The position numbers and the translations under genes are program-made. From positions 295,229 through 359,228 of the forward strand of contig QLIY01000033.1 of NCBI GenBank assembly GCA_003260075.1: a stretch of DNA of 64,000 bases. Direction: 5' to 3'. The notes below the pieces were generated by a model. The model had not been told where the DNA came from, ran no database searches, and was given only the letters and a program-made list of their open reading frames with translations. Positions 1-42,000 of the stretch are shown here, piece after piece; the stretch's first letter is position 1; each line of letters starts with the position of its first letter. Source of the stretch: Phallusia mammillata (Eukaryota; Chordata; Ascidiacea; Phlebobranchia; Ascidiidae).

Positions 1-1860
1 TCCCACATTGACTACTCCTGACATGAAATCCGATGTTTATACAGGTGTAAACCATTTAACCTAAAAAATATACGGCGGTTGCCGACCACTGCATTTAAAC
101 CATTGATTCTAACCAATTTTAATTTAGTAATTATTAAACGTAAATAGTGATTGCATCCGACTACATAGTCTCGTCAAAATTAATGAATTCTAAAATTGGA
201 GAAGTTTGTCAAAGATTTACAAACAGCACGTGCGATTGGTACAAAAAATGCAACGTCATCAATTCATCTTTCAAACTTACTGTCTGAATTTATACCATAA
301 CCTCAGTTAAGGAAAAATTAAGCAAATTAATAATCTACTGCAGTGCTTGAAAATCCGATGATTGTAATGACATGCTTATTTGGGGGGGGGGTCTGTCCAT
401 AACCTCAGTTGAGGAAAAATTAAGCAAATTAAAATTCTACTGCAGTGCTTGAAAATCCGATGATTGTAATGACATGCTTATTTTTGTACCACTTTAATAT
501 ACCAACACCGAACACTTTTGAAACCTTGCCGAAAAACAACTTTCAATTAAATAAGTGCTGAAAAGTTTATTTTAACAAAGAAAGCGGGTTAAAATAACGC
601 ATTGAAAACAAATAGCCCACGACTGTATAATTTACGAAATTTTTCTGTCCAAAATAAAAGTTTATAGGAACCGCTAAAGTTTTTCAACTATTACTATTTA
701 AGTGTTTTATATGTTAAAATTAAGTTTGGATTTCCGTTGTATGTATGCAAGACAAGGTAACCCTAGTGGGAGAGGCCGCTACAGGCTCTTGTATATTGAA
801 ACAAGTCATTTATATTGTTTAAAATATGTTTAGACCTTGACCCATGCGTTACAAACAAAAACTCTAATGTTTTTTATTACATTATATTGCGAGCGGAATT
901 CAAACCTGTGTTTTATTGTAAGCTTTCAATAAAAAACTCTCTGAATCCAAATTGAAGATTTTCGTCTTGGTGATATTATCTGTGCTATGCTGCCTCAAAA
1001 GCTAACTGGAAAAGAGCAGCAACATATTACACGCACTTGAAAACTTGATTGTCAGATGGAATGTTACTCTAAGCGCAACTGCCGTAATTGGCGAAAGAAA
1101 AGAAATTTCTTGAATGTGACCATTTTGCGATTAAACTGATTGGATAGATCCCAGGTCACATGGAGGCAAATGTTTACCTTCTATCTATTGTCTGTACCAT
1201 ACCATTACCACGTAGTCTCAATAATTATAAAACGTTTGCCATTTAGGCACATTCTTCCCTTTTCAGTGCTGATTCTAAACTTACGAATTCTAATAATTTT
1301 CTTACTGACCGAAGTTCGCATTATAGCCGTTAATCAATCAACTTTTGATTTTTTTCTGCCTGAACTTCAGTACAAAACGTCTGGAGATCAACAATCTTGT
1401 TTATTCGAAGAAGCGTAAACGAGAGGGGGTTAGTAGTTACATCACCTGTGATTATAGTCTTCGTGGTTAACATAATACACTCTTTAGCGTTCCACAATCA
1501 TCACTTGATACGTGCGCGAGGGGGGCAGCGTGCACCCCCTGGGGCAAAAGCTTGGGCGTGTATCTATGATTGGCTATGGCGTAATACAAGGGGGGATTTT
1601 GGAAAGGGGTGCATTTGTTTGAAACTCCACATCGGCCGCTATTAATGTACATGCGCGCAAACACACAACAATCAAATTACTTCGGTACAATAATTCGTCA
1701 CTACGTCATCAAAGCGTGACGTCACGCGATGGTGATGTCACAAAACGGGGCGATACAACGTCACAATGCAGCGAAGGTACAAATTTGCGAGCGACAGGGC
1801 GCACATGACGTCATCTATACACGTGAATGACGTCATGGCCATTCTAATTGGTCGCTGCTA
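1..1860. other. Non-coding stretch downstream of the myosin gene
   Basis: No supported gene is seen. Bases 297-381 and 398-483 are near-identical copies joined by a 10-base G run (382-391), an assembly duplication. TGACGTCA motifs begin near 1717. Small open frames here show no recognisable protein. Confidence 0.6.
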
Positions 1861-1871
1861 ATTAATAAGGA

Positions 1872-1877
1872 TTTATT
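1872..1877 (-). promoter_or_regulatory. Polyadenylation signal of the myosin heavy chain
   Basis: The minus strand reads AATAAA about 145 bases past the myosin stop codon at 2022-2024. It is the first canonical signal downstream and gives a short 3' untranslated region. Confidence 0.55.
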
Positions 1878-2021
1878 GATAGAGAATATTTACACCAAAG
1901 CGTTTGGGGTGAAGGCACAAGACACAGGGTTTATGTACAGGAATGATGGATTGCAGTTGTTTGTGGTCGATTTTGGTCGTCTTTTAGTGCAACCTCAGGG
2001 GGGCAAAGTTGGGTTGGGGGT

Positions 2022-31766
<29,745 letters not shown>

Positions 31767-32301
31767 TGTGATAAGGTGCCGATAACTAAGTGCAACTTAG
31801 GTGTGAAACAAAATCTTCATTCAAAAGCAAAAATCTAAGGACCTGTAATATAACCAACGATAGCAATGATTTAATGATTATAAAAGTCACATTCTGCATT
31901 TTAATTCAATGAAACACAATGAAACTGAATACTAGAGCAGTTTAACCAGAAGTATAATAGTTATGACTAATTTATAATTCACTTGTTTTATGTGCAAAGA
32001 GTTACACCAGCATTACATACCAAATTAAGAACAAGTTTGAAAAAATTATGGTTAAGTCTACACAAAACAGAAGTGCAGCAGGTGATACTTGAAAACTAAA
32101 ATTCAATCATATTTGTTTACATTTAGCCCAGTTTAAGCTATGTACAAACAATAACAGACAATTAAAATTAAAAGGAGATTGAAACTCATGCAAAACCATG
32201 TCACAAATCAATATTGTCTTTTAGGATCATTTATCAGTTGTTAGGCATTCCAGGTTTAACTTGTTTTGCTGAAAAATGTTGTGTTGTGCCTGAGTGTTCA
32301 T
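31767..32301. other. Spacer between light-chain and heavy-chain genes
   Basis: This spacer holds the light chain 3' untranslated region and the heavy chain 5' end. On the minus strand a CTTAG acceptor-like site ends 19 bases before the heavy chain ATG, and an ATTAAA lies at 31900-31905. This arrangement fits either a cis-spliced leader exon or spliced-leader trans-splicing. No other gene is seen. Confidence 0.45.
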
Positions 32302-32823
32302 TCAGATGTCGTCTTTTTCTTTTGCTCCATGCTTCAGGATCCGTGTGAACTCCACATAATCAAAGTCGCCAGATTTCTGGTTAATTGGAGCTTCCCGGTA
32401 CATTTCATCCACTTGGTCGTCTGTGTACCGATCACCCATGGTCGTTAAAAGCTCACGGAGATAATCTTCATTTATCTTGCCAGTGCCATCTTCATCAAAG
32501 CAAGCAAAAGCATTCTTAATAACCTCTTCTGGATCTGTACCATTCAGTTTTTCACCAAACATGGTCAAAAACATGGTAAAATTTATCGGACCATGAGCTT
32601 CACTGCACATGTCATCGATATATTTGTCAGTCACTTCTTTGCCCAGTGATGCAAGCATATCTTTCAAGTCCTCATGGTCGATGAATCCATCACGATTTTG
32701 GTCGATCATATTAAAGGCCTCTTTGAATTCCTGAATCTGGGCTTGGTCGAACATTGCGAAAACATTGGAAGTCGCACGCTGGGCGCGCTTCTTCGTAGTC
32801 TTCTTTGTTCGTCGACTTGACAT
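32302..32823 (-). CDS. MYL9/MYL12-like: Myosin regulatory light chain (MYL9/MYL12 type)
   Basis: The protein has about 173 residues, the usual family length, in one uninterrupted exon. The N-terminus [15 protein letters not shown] places Thr18 and Ser19 exactly where myosin light chain kinase and ROCK phosphorylate the family. Four EF-hand-type segments follow; the first ([12 protein letters not shown]) keeps a metal-binding loop. The start is chosen because MSSRR lies in the family's usual position; an upstream in-frame Met at 32895 would add an atypical extension and precedes an acceptor-like CATAG. In its known role it binds the IQ region of myosin II, whose gene starts about 0.5 kb downstream on the same strand. 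Confidence 0.95.
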   Translation of the reverse strand: MSSRRTKKTTKKRAQRATSNVFAMFDQAQIQEFKEAFNMIDQNRDGFIDHEDLKDMLASLGKEVTDKYIDDMCSEAHGPINFTMFLTMFGEKLNGTDPEEVIKNAFACFDEDGTGKINEDYLRELLTTMGDRYTDDQVDEMYREAPINQKSGDFDYVEFTRILKHGAKEKDDI

Positions 32824-33329
32824 GTTTCCTAGTTTATTTACTCCTATGCCAATGTAAAAAAGTTTATTGAGATACCACAAGCTTGAGTTATTCAAAAGAC
32901 CACATAAGTGAAAGGTTAGTCAAGCATTGACAAACCTCATAACATTTTAGACTTAAATGCTAAAGCTAAATCACTAATGATTACATACATATTTTATGAG
33001 AACAACAATTCATTTAAAAAAGGGCCAGTATTTTAGTTTTACCGCGCTTTCAATCAATTAGGGCTTCCAACCGGCTCATGTGCGTGAATTAAAAATCCCA
33101 GACGAGTTGATTATAAATTCATATACAGGTTCATGAAGTCAAATCGACCTAACTCGTTAGTCATTATGTTTTGACAAACATACGCATTATGCATAGTATT
33201 AAAACTGCAGATAGTTGTTTTTCTTATTAGAAAAAAGACAGGCAAAGTTTCTGCCTAACGTAAGATAGTTTTGCACAAAAATATTCGTTTGAAGCAGGGG
33301 CATATCACAACATTGCAGTAAGTAACTCG

Positions 33330-33650
33330 TTAAGTCATGTCACGACCGAACCGGCTGCTACAACATTCTTCACTGGACCTGCACAACTTGGCACTGCTGT
33401 GTACCTGTTCTTGCTGAGTACAAATGATGTTATGATGGTTGCTGCAACGGCAGGCCGACCGGTCGAAGCTACCAACTTCTAATCGCGATTTTTTTTTCGA
33501 ACCGCGGCACAACGCGGAAGAAGTGACGCAGCGAACCGTGACTCGCAGGTGAAAAACCCCGCCCGATCACGTGACCTGCTCGGCGCCACTAAAGTTTTAG
33601 CGTTCTGCGCCTTTTTCTGGGCGCCGCGTTAGTTTTTAGATGTGGCCCCA
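33330..33650 (-). promoter_or_regulatory. Candidate promoter region of the light chain gene
   Basis: This stretch is clearly richer in G+C and CG dinucleotides than its surroundings. It holds an E-box (ATCACGTGAC near 33568), an ETS-like CGGAAG and a GGCGCC palindrome near 33590. It lies 0.5-0.8 kb upstream of the light chain ATG on the minus strand. No TATA box was identified. Confidence 0.3.
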
Positions 33651-34386
33651 TGTGGACAGCGAACTAGGACATCGCCGGTCGTTTCGCGTGGTCGAGAACA
33701 AACAAGATACCTTGTTTGTTTGACATGGATTTGCGATGGGCGGTTTTGTTTGACCATTGTCGACAAAAATCGCACAGTGGCGAGATACGACCATCCTCAA
33801 ACAAGCTAAGACAGTACAATATTTGCTTCTGAACTCTAAAATGCCGTTGAAATCAAAAGCAAATTCAACAGGGTTGTACTTGCAATAAAAATGATAAATA
33901 CTGGTAGTTCCACGAAGCACTGTTTACAGCTTTGGGACCACGATTAGACAGCACGATTTTCCAAATCTTTCTTCCTTTTCCTCTTATTTTTGACAACATT
34001 TGCGGACCTTTTAAGGCCTCATAACTTGGCTCTTATGCTCCAACTTAGGCCGGCGTTTGTTTGCTGGCACGAAACTTCTAGTAATAGATGATTGTGATGT
34101 CACCATCATTGCTTCCTGCCGGTCACCATGCGTCAATCAAAATTTTATCGATTCGATGTGGCTTATCCCTTCATGTGTGGGCTGGACTAATATTTTTAAG
34201 TTTCAAACCGGAATGCGGGCGAAAATGATCAAGTCAGAAACTTAACTAGCGTATTTGAGTGACGTGATGTGATTAGCCTTCAATTTATTTCCAAAACGTC
34301 AAATAGGCTACTAACGAAATCTTAATGGCTGTGAGCTGAAAGAACACTGCATGTAACAAGAAATCACGAAAATTTTAGAAATTGCA

Positions 34387-34392
34387 TTTATT
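34387..34392 (-). promoter_or_regulatory. Polyadenylation signal of Acinus
   Basis: The minus strand reads AATAAA about 200 bases past the stop codon at 34590-34592. Confidence 0.5.
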
Positions 34393-34589
34393 TACAAATT
34401 CACACAAGCCAAAAACACAGGGCAGCAGGTCATAAAAAGTTTTTTTGTTGATTGCCGAATATGCGCCAATGTAAAAAAACGACGTTTTCCATAAAACCGA
34501 GCGCCTTCCGATGACCATTGTGACGTCACGAACACGTAGTAGTGTGACGTAAATTCATGATTACCTGTACAGTTGGGCATGTGAAGGTT

Positions 34590-35961
34590 TTAACGCGCGC
34601 GCTTGGCCCTTGGGGGTCCACTGGCCTCCGAATCGGATGAATCGTCAGAAGAAGAATCGGAATCGGATGAAGATCCGGATGATGAATCATCGGAATCAGA
34701 ATCGGAAGAGCTTGATGAAGATGTGGATGACGATGATTGCTTTCTCTTTCGAATTTGCTTTCCATCAGTCTTCTTCTTCGTTACTCCAGTTCTGTTTAAA
34801 AATTGTTTGATTTGTTTACTCAGGTGTTTTCTGCAGTTTGAGTATCTCGTGTTATGCCTGACATTGCTTTTTTTGGATCAAATCGACTGCAAATATGGCC
34901 CAAACCTCTACAAAAGGCTGTATGTTTAGGCTCTGAAACAGACTAAAAAGTACGTTTTAGTCTGTTTGAACTGGGATATTATGTTTCGACGTTCAGTCCA
35001 GTCATACCCTGATGATGGTGTTTTAAATTTTAAACATTTAATTTAGGCCTTTTGTTGTGATTAAGTGGCGAATAAATGTGTCAAGAAAGCTACCACAATT
35101 TAACAACAACAACAACAAAAATTGCAACAAATTAAAAAAATACAACAGATATACACAGTACCTTGACATTGGTTTCTCATCTGATTTTTCAACTCGTTTT
35201 CTGGGAGGACTCGACCTTACACGAACATCCTCTTGTCGTCTCATATCCCTTCTCCCACGCGAGTCATCTCTCCTGGATCTGCTTCCAGCATCTCGATCCC
35301 TGCTTCTGTCGTCTGTTCGTCGTTCTTCACGCCTCCTGAAAATACCAGGCTCTTAGTAGGTTTGTTTTACATGTAGTTGTTTGAGGTTAAGTGTTGAAAT
35401 TCTCATTTAGTTTTGAACAGTATATGCTCGAATTAGGTATTGTCCGGAAAATGTTTTATTTAAAGTAAGAATCCCGATTTAAAATTGATGTTTTAGTGTT
35501 TTAAAAATTGATTTTATAAGACAACAAAATTTTATGTTTTGAATGAAATCTGAAACCGAATACTGCATTGACTTTCTCGCAATTTTATGTGAATGCCGAC
35601 GTTTCCCTGTCTTAAAAAGCAGCACACGTGATAAACAAAAAGAAAAAATGCGAGATGAACAATGCTTTCATAAACATACGTTTAGATATGAAGCAAAACG
35701 TTTCCAGAATATTTGCTGGATTAAACAATGTTTAAAACCTAAAATTGGTATAGCTGGTACAGTTTAGTAGAAACCCGAAAAAGCGTAAAAAATGTAAGAT
35801 TCAAACCTTCCTGTGTCTTCCCTTCTCCCACTTCTGTCATCACGTGACTTTACAGGCGCACTTGATTTCTTCTCTTCCTCCTCCTTCTCTTTGCGCACTT
35901 TCGCCCTCTCCTCCCTCCTCTTTTCACGATCTTGCTCTTTCTCCTCAATCTGCTCATCGGT

Positions 35962-36030
<69 letters not shown>

Positions 36031-39000
36031 TCCAGGAGTTTAGGAGGTGGAGGCGGGGGAGCTACGAAACAAAAATTGCGTTGGAATTCGTAATTGTGCT
36101 GCATTTGTTTAAAATCAATCGTTCTTATTTAGACATAGTATAATTTAGTGTCTCAACCTGAGAGCGCTGGGCAGTTTTGAGGGGTCTCGAATTGTTAAAG
36201 TCCCTTAGAAAAGCTAAAAAGAGTATTACGAGTATTAATTTCAGCAAAGAAGAGTGTCAATTCAGAAAATTGTTGGCGCACTGCATTGGCGATGATATTG
36301 ACGTTTGATTGTAAATAAAAGCACAAACGACTTTTTTTGGGGAGGTCGCGCTGTGTTGGAAAATCCCCAAATGGATGCAAAGTAAAAAAGAACCACTGGC
36401 ACAACCAGAAAAATGGCATTCCTTGAGTTCGCCAAACACAGCACAGCACATAACAAGTACCTTCTTGTTGTCTTCTCCTCTGCCGAGGTTCAGGTTGAGC
36501 AGGAGATGGTTCACGACGACGGCGAACTTCTTCATCCTGGTTCAACTAAAATTGCAATATTGTATGAACCTTTGGCTTAGCAAATCCGCTTCAACGACAA
36601 ACCGTTGAAAATTAGAACATTTTTCAATTTACCAACCAAAAAGGGTTAAAATCTCGGGTTTTTTACATTAAAAATAGTAAGCCATTTTAAAATTTTAGGG
36701 TTCTGGTGGTGAAACGATGGACCACCCTGTGTCAAACTGGGAGGATCAACTATAACTAATACGCGTGTAAATTAAAAAACGTTTAAAACCCTTCGTTTGC
36801 TTGAACAGGTGGTAATTTAGGACATACAAGACAGAAGTATAGCTCTGAAAAAGGCACACAACATTGGGGTTACTCGAGGTCACTGAGCGATTAATTTACC
36901 TTATTTCTGTCCCACTCTCTCAGGTTTCTTGACCTCGATCTTGATCCTTCTGGCTCATCACCCCTTCTCTTCTCATGCTTTCCATCCCTCTGACGACGAT
37001 CTGGTTCATTCCGTTCTCTCTCGCGCCCTCGCTTGGCAGATTCATCTTCAATTCGTCTCAGCTTCGATTGATCACGATGACTTTTCTGTTGCAAGAAAAA
37101 ATGTGTTTTGAATACGCAAACCTAAACTGCTTTCGTTTTTAAGTATGCAATTGACCAAGCCTAAAATTGTCGGATCACTAAAAACATAAAATTTTGATTT
37201 AACAAACGGCATAAAAAAAACTTTTGTGTAGCGCCCTACTTGCTCCAATTAAGTTCATACCTCGTCATTTCTTTGCACTGGCTCCTCATCCCTTCTTCTC
37301 TTCTCCATCACCTCAGTGTCCCTCTTTCTTCTCTCTTTAACAGGTTTTGGAGCAGGAGTAGGATGCTCCTCTTTGAACCAGTTTACCTGATAAGGTGTTT
37401 CAGGTAAAACAAAAATTAGCAATTTTACTGTGTGACTAAATGTTTGTTGGTTTTCAGTTACATTTTTATGTGCCACTATACTGAGCTGCAGGTTAAATTT
37501 TGTACCACAGTCGGTTTACAAAAAGTACCTCATCTTGTGTTGCAAATTCAACTTCCAACATCTTGGGACTAGAAACTGGCCACCGGAGGCGGTGAAGAGC
37601 GTTTCGTGTTTGTTTTGCAATGTCTTCAGTTTCATACTAAACACAGACAAAACAGTTTGCATAAGTTTGAAACGATTTTGGATAGAGATATACAATGTGC
37701 AAGTTTTGCATCAAAGGCAAAATCTTTTATAAATTGTTGACTTAGCTTCCTAAACATTTTATTTTTGTGTTAAAAACCTCACCGTAACAAAACAGTGCGA
37801 CTTAATGTTGTTGATCCAGAAAGAAGTTTCGTCGTAAGGACCAAATTCGGAGAGAACTTGTTTAAGTTGAGAGAGAGCAAAAGGTCGAACCAAATTGGAA
37901 ACATGAATGGTGCAAGTTGATGGTTTGCCAGATGGACTAACATCACGAGGTGGCTTCTTCACTGTTTCCTTAGTCTGAGGTTTATCCTGTTATCAAATGG
38001 AATTTAGTACATATAATGTAAAATTTTCATGCAATAAATATCTATAGCCTTAGAACTGCATAACAGCAGCAACCCAGCATGCACCACTTGCTGACATATT
38101 TTTGTGGCTCTTCTAGCTAGAATGGTAAGCAGCCCAGAATAGAGCATAAACCAAAAAACAGCAAAAAGTCCAAATTGGGCTAAAAGTTAGACTTCAAATG
38201 TAGAATTAGGGGGGAAATGTTGCTGAGTGCAAATTCAGGCCTAAATCATACATGTTTTATTCAAACTTAAGCCCAAAGGCAACCTGAATTGGATTTTAAA
38301 AAAAACCAGCTCGACTTACAACCACACATCTGATTGCATTTTTTTCATTGTATTGGTGTTAACATTACATTACAAACTGATTTTGTGGCTGCCTGGTGTT
38401 TGTGGACTTGTGAACACCCCTGGTCTAAATAAACAAATTACAAACATACCTTTTTATCACTTTTAGTTGAAATACTTCGACGAACTGATGTTTTCTTTAC
38501 CTCAACATCACTTGCTTTAACAACTAAGACAAAAAATGCACATAAAGTCAATCTCAAATCGAAAGCTATATGAAAGCCACAAATCATGAAAATGTAGTTT
38601 TGTATTTAAATATATATGTGTGTTTTCAACTAACCATTTCGCTCATCATGATGGATCGACTTTTTCTCCATCTCAACTTCAGGTTCTTCCTCTTCCATTC
38701 TCTCTTCCTCATCAATCTCCTCCTCCACAACAACTTCTTCAATAATTTCCCCATCTTCTTCTTCTTCTTCATCACTTGCTTCTCCCTCCTCCTGAACAAA
38801 TAACATCAAATGGAAAACCGTTTTAATCAATCCTCGTCAGAACAATCAAGTTCAACAGACATTGTAACGTTGGTTGAGAAAGCACCAACCTTTTCTTGTT
38901 CTTTAGGTGAAGAGGGAAGGTCAGGGACGGCTTCCCGAATATCTCCTTCTTTCACATCAATCAGATTCTAGCAATAAGCAAACTAGAATGCCCCCCCCCC

Positions 39001-42000
39001 TTGTTCTTTAGGTGAAGAGGGAAGGTCAGGGACGGCTTCCCGAATATCCCCTTCTTTCACATCAATCAGATTCTAGCAATAAGCAAATAAGATTTTTCAC
39101 AACAAACAATAATCCTTGGGTTAAGAAATACAATTTTTGGCAAATCTCGGATTTTGTACTTTTAAGAACAATTTGATTAAACTTTATCATGTTAAAATCC
39201 AGTCCTGAACATACGGAGGTCTCAATACCATGCATAAGATTCATAAATAGGACCATAACCAAATAATATTGCAGCCATTTGAAAGACAAGTAAGTACAAA
39301 AAACTGTTATCAGATTATTTTACCAGTACAAAAAACTGTTATCAGATTATTTTACCAGTACAAAAGGAAATACACCATGCTTTTAAATGGCATATATGAT
39401 GATAATGCATTCGAACTATAATATCACAATATCTAAGGCTAAGCAGTCGTTTTTCTAACAGTGATATGTACCTTTAGTGAATCTGTTGTGATATTAATCT
39501 GTGGCTCCTCTTCAGTTACACTCCCTTTACCCCATCTCCTCTTTTTCTCCCTTGGTTGATCTGATGCTGATGATCTCCTTAATGGGCCTAAAGATGAAAA
39601 AAGTGATAAACTTGAAATACAAATTGGTAAAAAGAACACAACAAATGAAGTGTGATAAAAGTACACACTTTTAAACTCATATGCCTGTTAAAATGTTGGT
39701 TTAGTAAAACTAAAAAATTTGCACTGGTGTCTCTGGGGATTTAATTGACCAGCATACGGGATTTAATTGACCAGAATAACCTGTAAGTCCCCCCCCCCAG
39801 TACACACTTTTAAACTCATATGCCTGTTAAAATGTTGGTTTAGTAATAACTAAAAAATTTGCACTGGTGTCTCTGCTTAGGGGGATTTAATTGACCAGCA
39901 TACGGGATTTAATTGACCAGAATAACATGCAAGTTCAACCACTGTTTTATGTAACAGGCTGAACCCTGTCAGCTTGTGCTGTTGGTTGCGATCCTAAGGC
40001 AAAATACACACAATACACTTCAAGCATCATTCAAATAACAGCATACTTGACATGCAAACCCATGTTTTTTGGTTCTGACTGTTTACGAAAACCGTTCAGG
40101 GTCCTTACTATGCTACAAAACAATGACAAAATTGATGAAGTGACAATACAACTATAAAATTTGATTTGACTTGCAATTAATAGGTTTGTTTGCCCCCCCC
40201 CCAAAATACACACAATACACTTCAAGCATCATTCAAATAACAGCATACTTCACATGCAAACCCATGTTTTTTGGTTCTGACTGTTTACGAAAACTGTTCA
40301 GGGTCCTTACTATGTTACAAAACAATGACAAAATTGATGAACTAAAAAATTTGATTTGACTTGAAATTAATAGGTTTGTTTGGACGCAGGTACTGTTTCC
40401 TGCATTGAAAGACATTTCTGATCTAATTTAAAGTCATACAAAGGAATGTGGACAAATAAGTCAATTCATAGTTACCTTTCTTGATGCTGATTTTGCGACG
40501 AGTGCTTTTCACCTCGGCTTCCTGTGGTGTATCCTGATAATAAACACAAAACAGGAAATCAGAATTGTCACAAAATTGACCATTCGATAACCCTGCTGAC
40601 ATACTAACAATACACTGCATGGCTTAAATGTAATGACCTACTGCTCACAAACTGCTGGTAATGAATATTCCGCCTTCAATAAACATGTTTTTATGTGATG
40701 AAGTTGATTTTTGCCTCCTGAAGCCATTTTATCAATTGTGAAGATAGAGGATCACAAAAAGGACCATTCTCTTTTTTCTTCTGTTCGTTCTATGCACTGT
40801 ATCGTACAGTAGTGCATACAACAATAGAAAATTGTTTTATCTTCATATTTTTGTAGTCGGATTCACCAGAATACTGTAATGTCAATGCTTCTTTTCTTGT
40901 TTCTGATGTTGTTTCCGTTTCAAACTTGTGCGTTGTAATGAGCAACACAACAAGCATTGTTAGTTATGTTGATCTTCTTAAGTGGCATAAAAGGAATTTT
41001 CCAAATCTTCAATCCAAAATTGAATTAAACCCAGTTTTTCAGGAATTCGTTGACCATTTGCACTGGCATAAAAGTTAGCAAATGCCACTGTGCAAAATGT
41101 CCATAGGCTTTCCATGTTTTTGCATCAGGGAAGGAAATTATGGGGTTGGCCCAACCACATGTTGTGTGGTGGCATTGATCCGATAGATAAATCATTCCAA
41201 AACACAGGAAAGACCACATTTGTGACAAAGATGCAGCTCTTAATGCAATGCTGCTCTGTGACGTAACAGTCATGAAAAGGTTAAGCCTATGAAATTTAGT
41301 GCAAACTTTAAGACTCTGCACTGCAAAGAGCAATAAAATCTTTGTTTTGGCAAGTTTGTGTATGTTTATTGGTTGATGTTTTTTTTCTATTCAATGTTTT
41401 AGGTGAGATCTCCAATTCAACCTACCTTTGGTTCATTTTCAACTTCCTTTTCAACATTTTCGCTTTGGTCAGGCTTCTCTGCTGGAGTTGCGCTAAAATG
41501 AAATAGAATTTTTTGTGAATCATTACCACACAGCTATATATACCAGATGAAACTAAAGGCAGTTTAACTTTGGTTTGAAATGGGCCAAAATTAAGGTTTA
41601 TGCTGACAGTCCAGACATTTGAATGCTAACTATTATTATTTATCTTTGGTTTCTGGTTTCAGGTATTTTCCTTATTTTACAAAATCACAAAATATTTTCG
41701 CTACACATACATTTCAAGAGAAGTGTCCATTGCATCTTGTGATGGTCTCTACAAAAGAACAAAAAATTTAACATTAACACAGCACAATGAACATACTGAT
41801 TTCTAAAATTTTAGTACCTTGATTTTTTTCTTTTTAAGCTCAACAATTTTTTCTTCACCTTTTTCTTTATGATGAGAGTGCTACAATATACAAAAACTAA
41901 ATTTTAAGCATATCAGTTTTGTATGTGGAAAAAAATAATGTTAAACTGAAATTTATTTTTATTATTTTTTACATTACCAATGATAACTTTCTACTTTTAC

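Larger units (their letters stand above)
32824..34589. other. Spacer between Acinus and the light chain gene
   Basis: This spacer holds the light chain 5' region (possible acceptor CATAG just upstream of the ATG), a CG-rich stretch at 33330-33650 and the Acinus 3' end. A TGACGTCA octamer lies at 34521. No further gene was recognised. Confidence 0.4.

Noticed and set aside
34603-34929. Acidic 108-residue plus-strand frame
   Set aside because: It is the antisense of the Ser/Asp-rich last Acinus exon.
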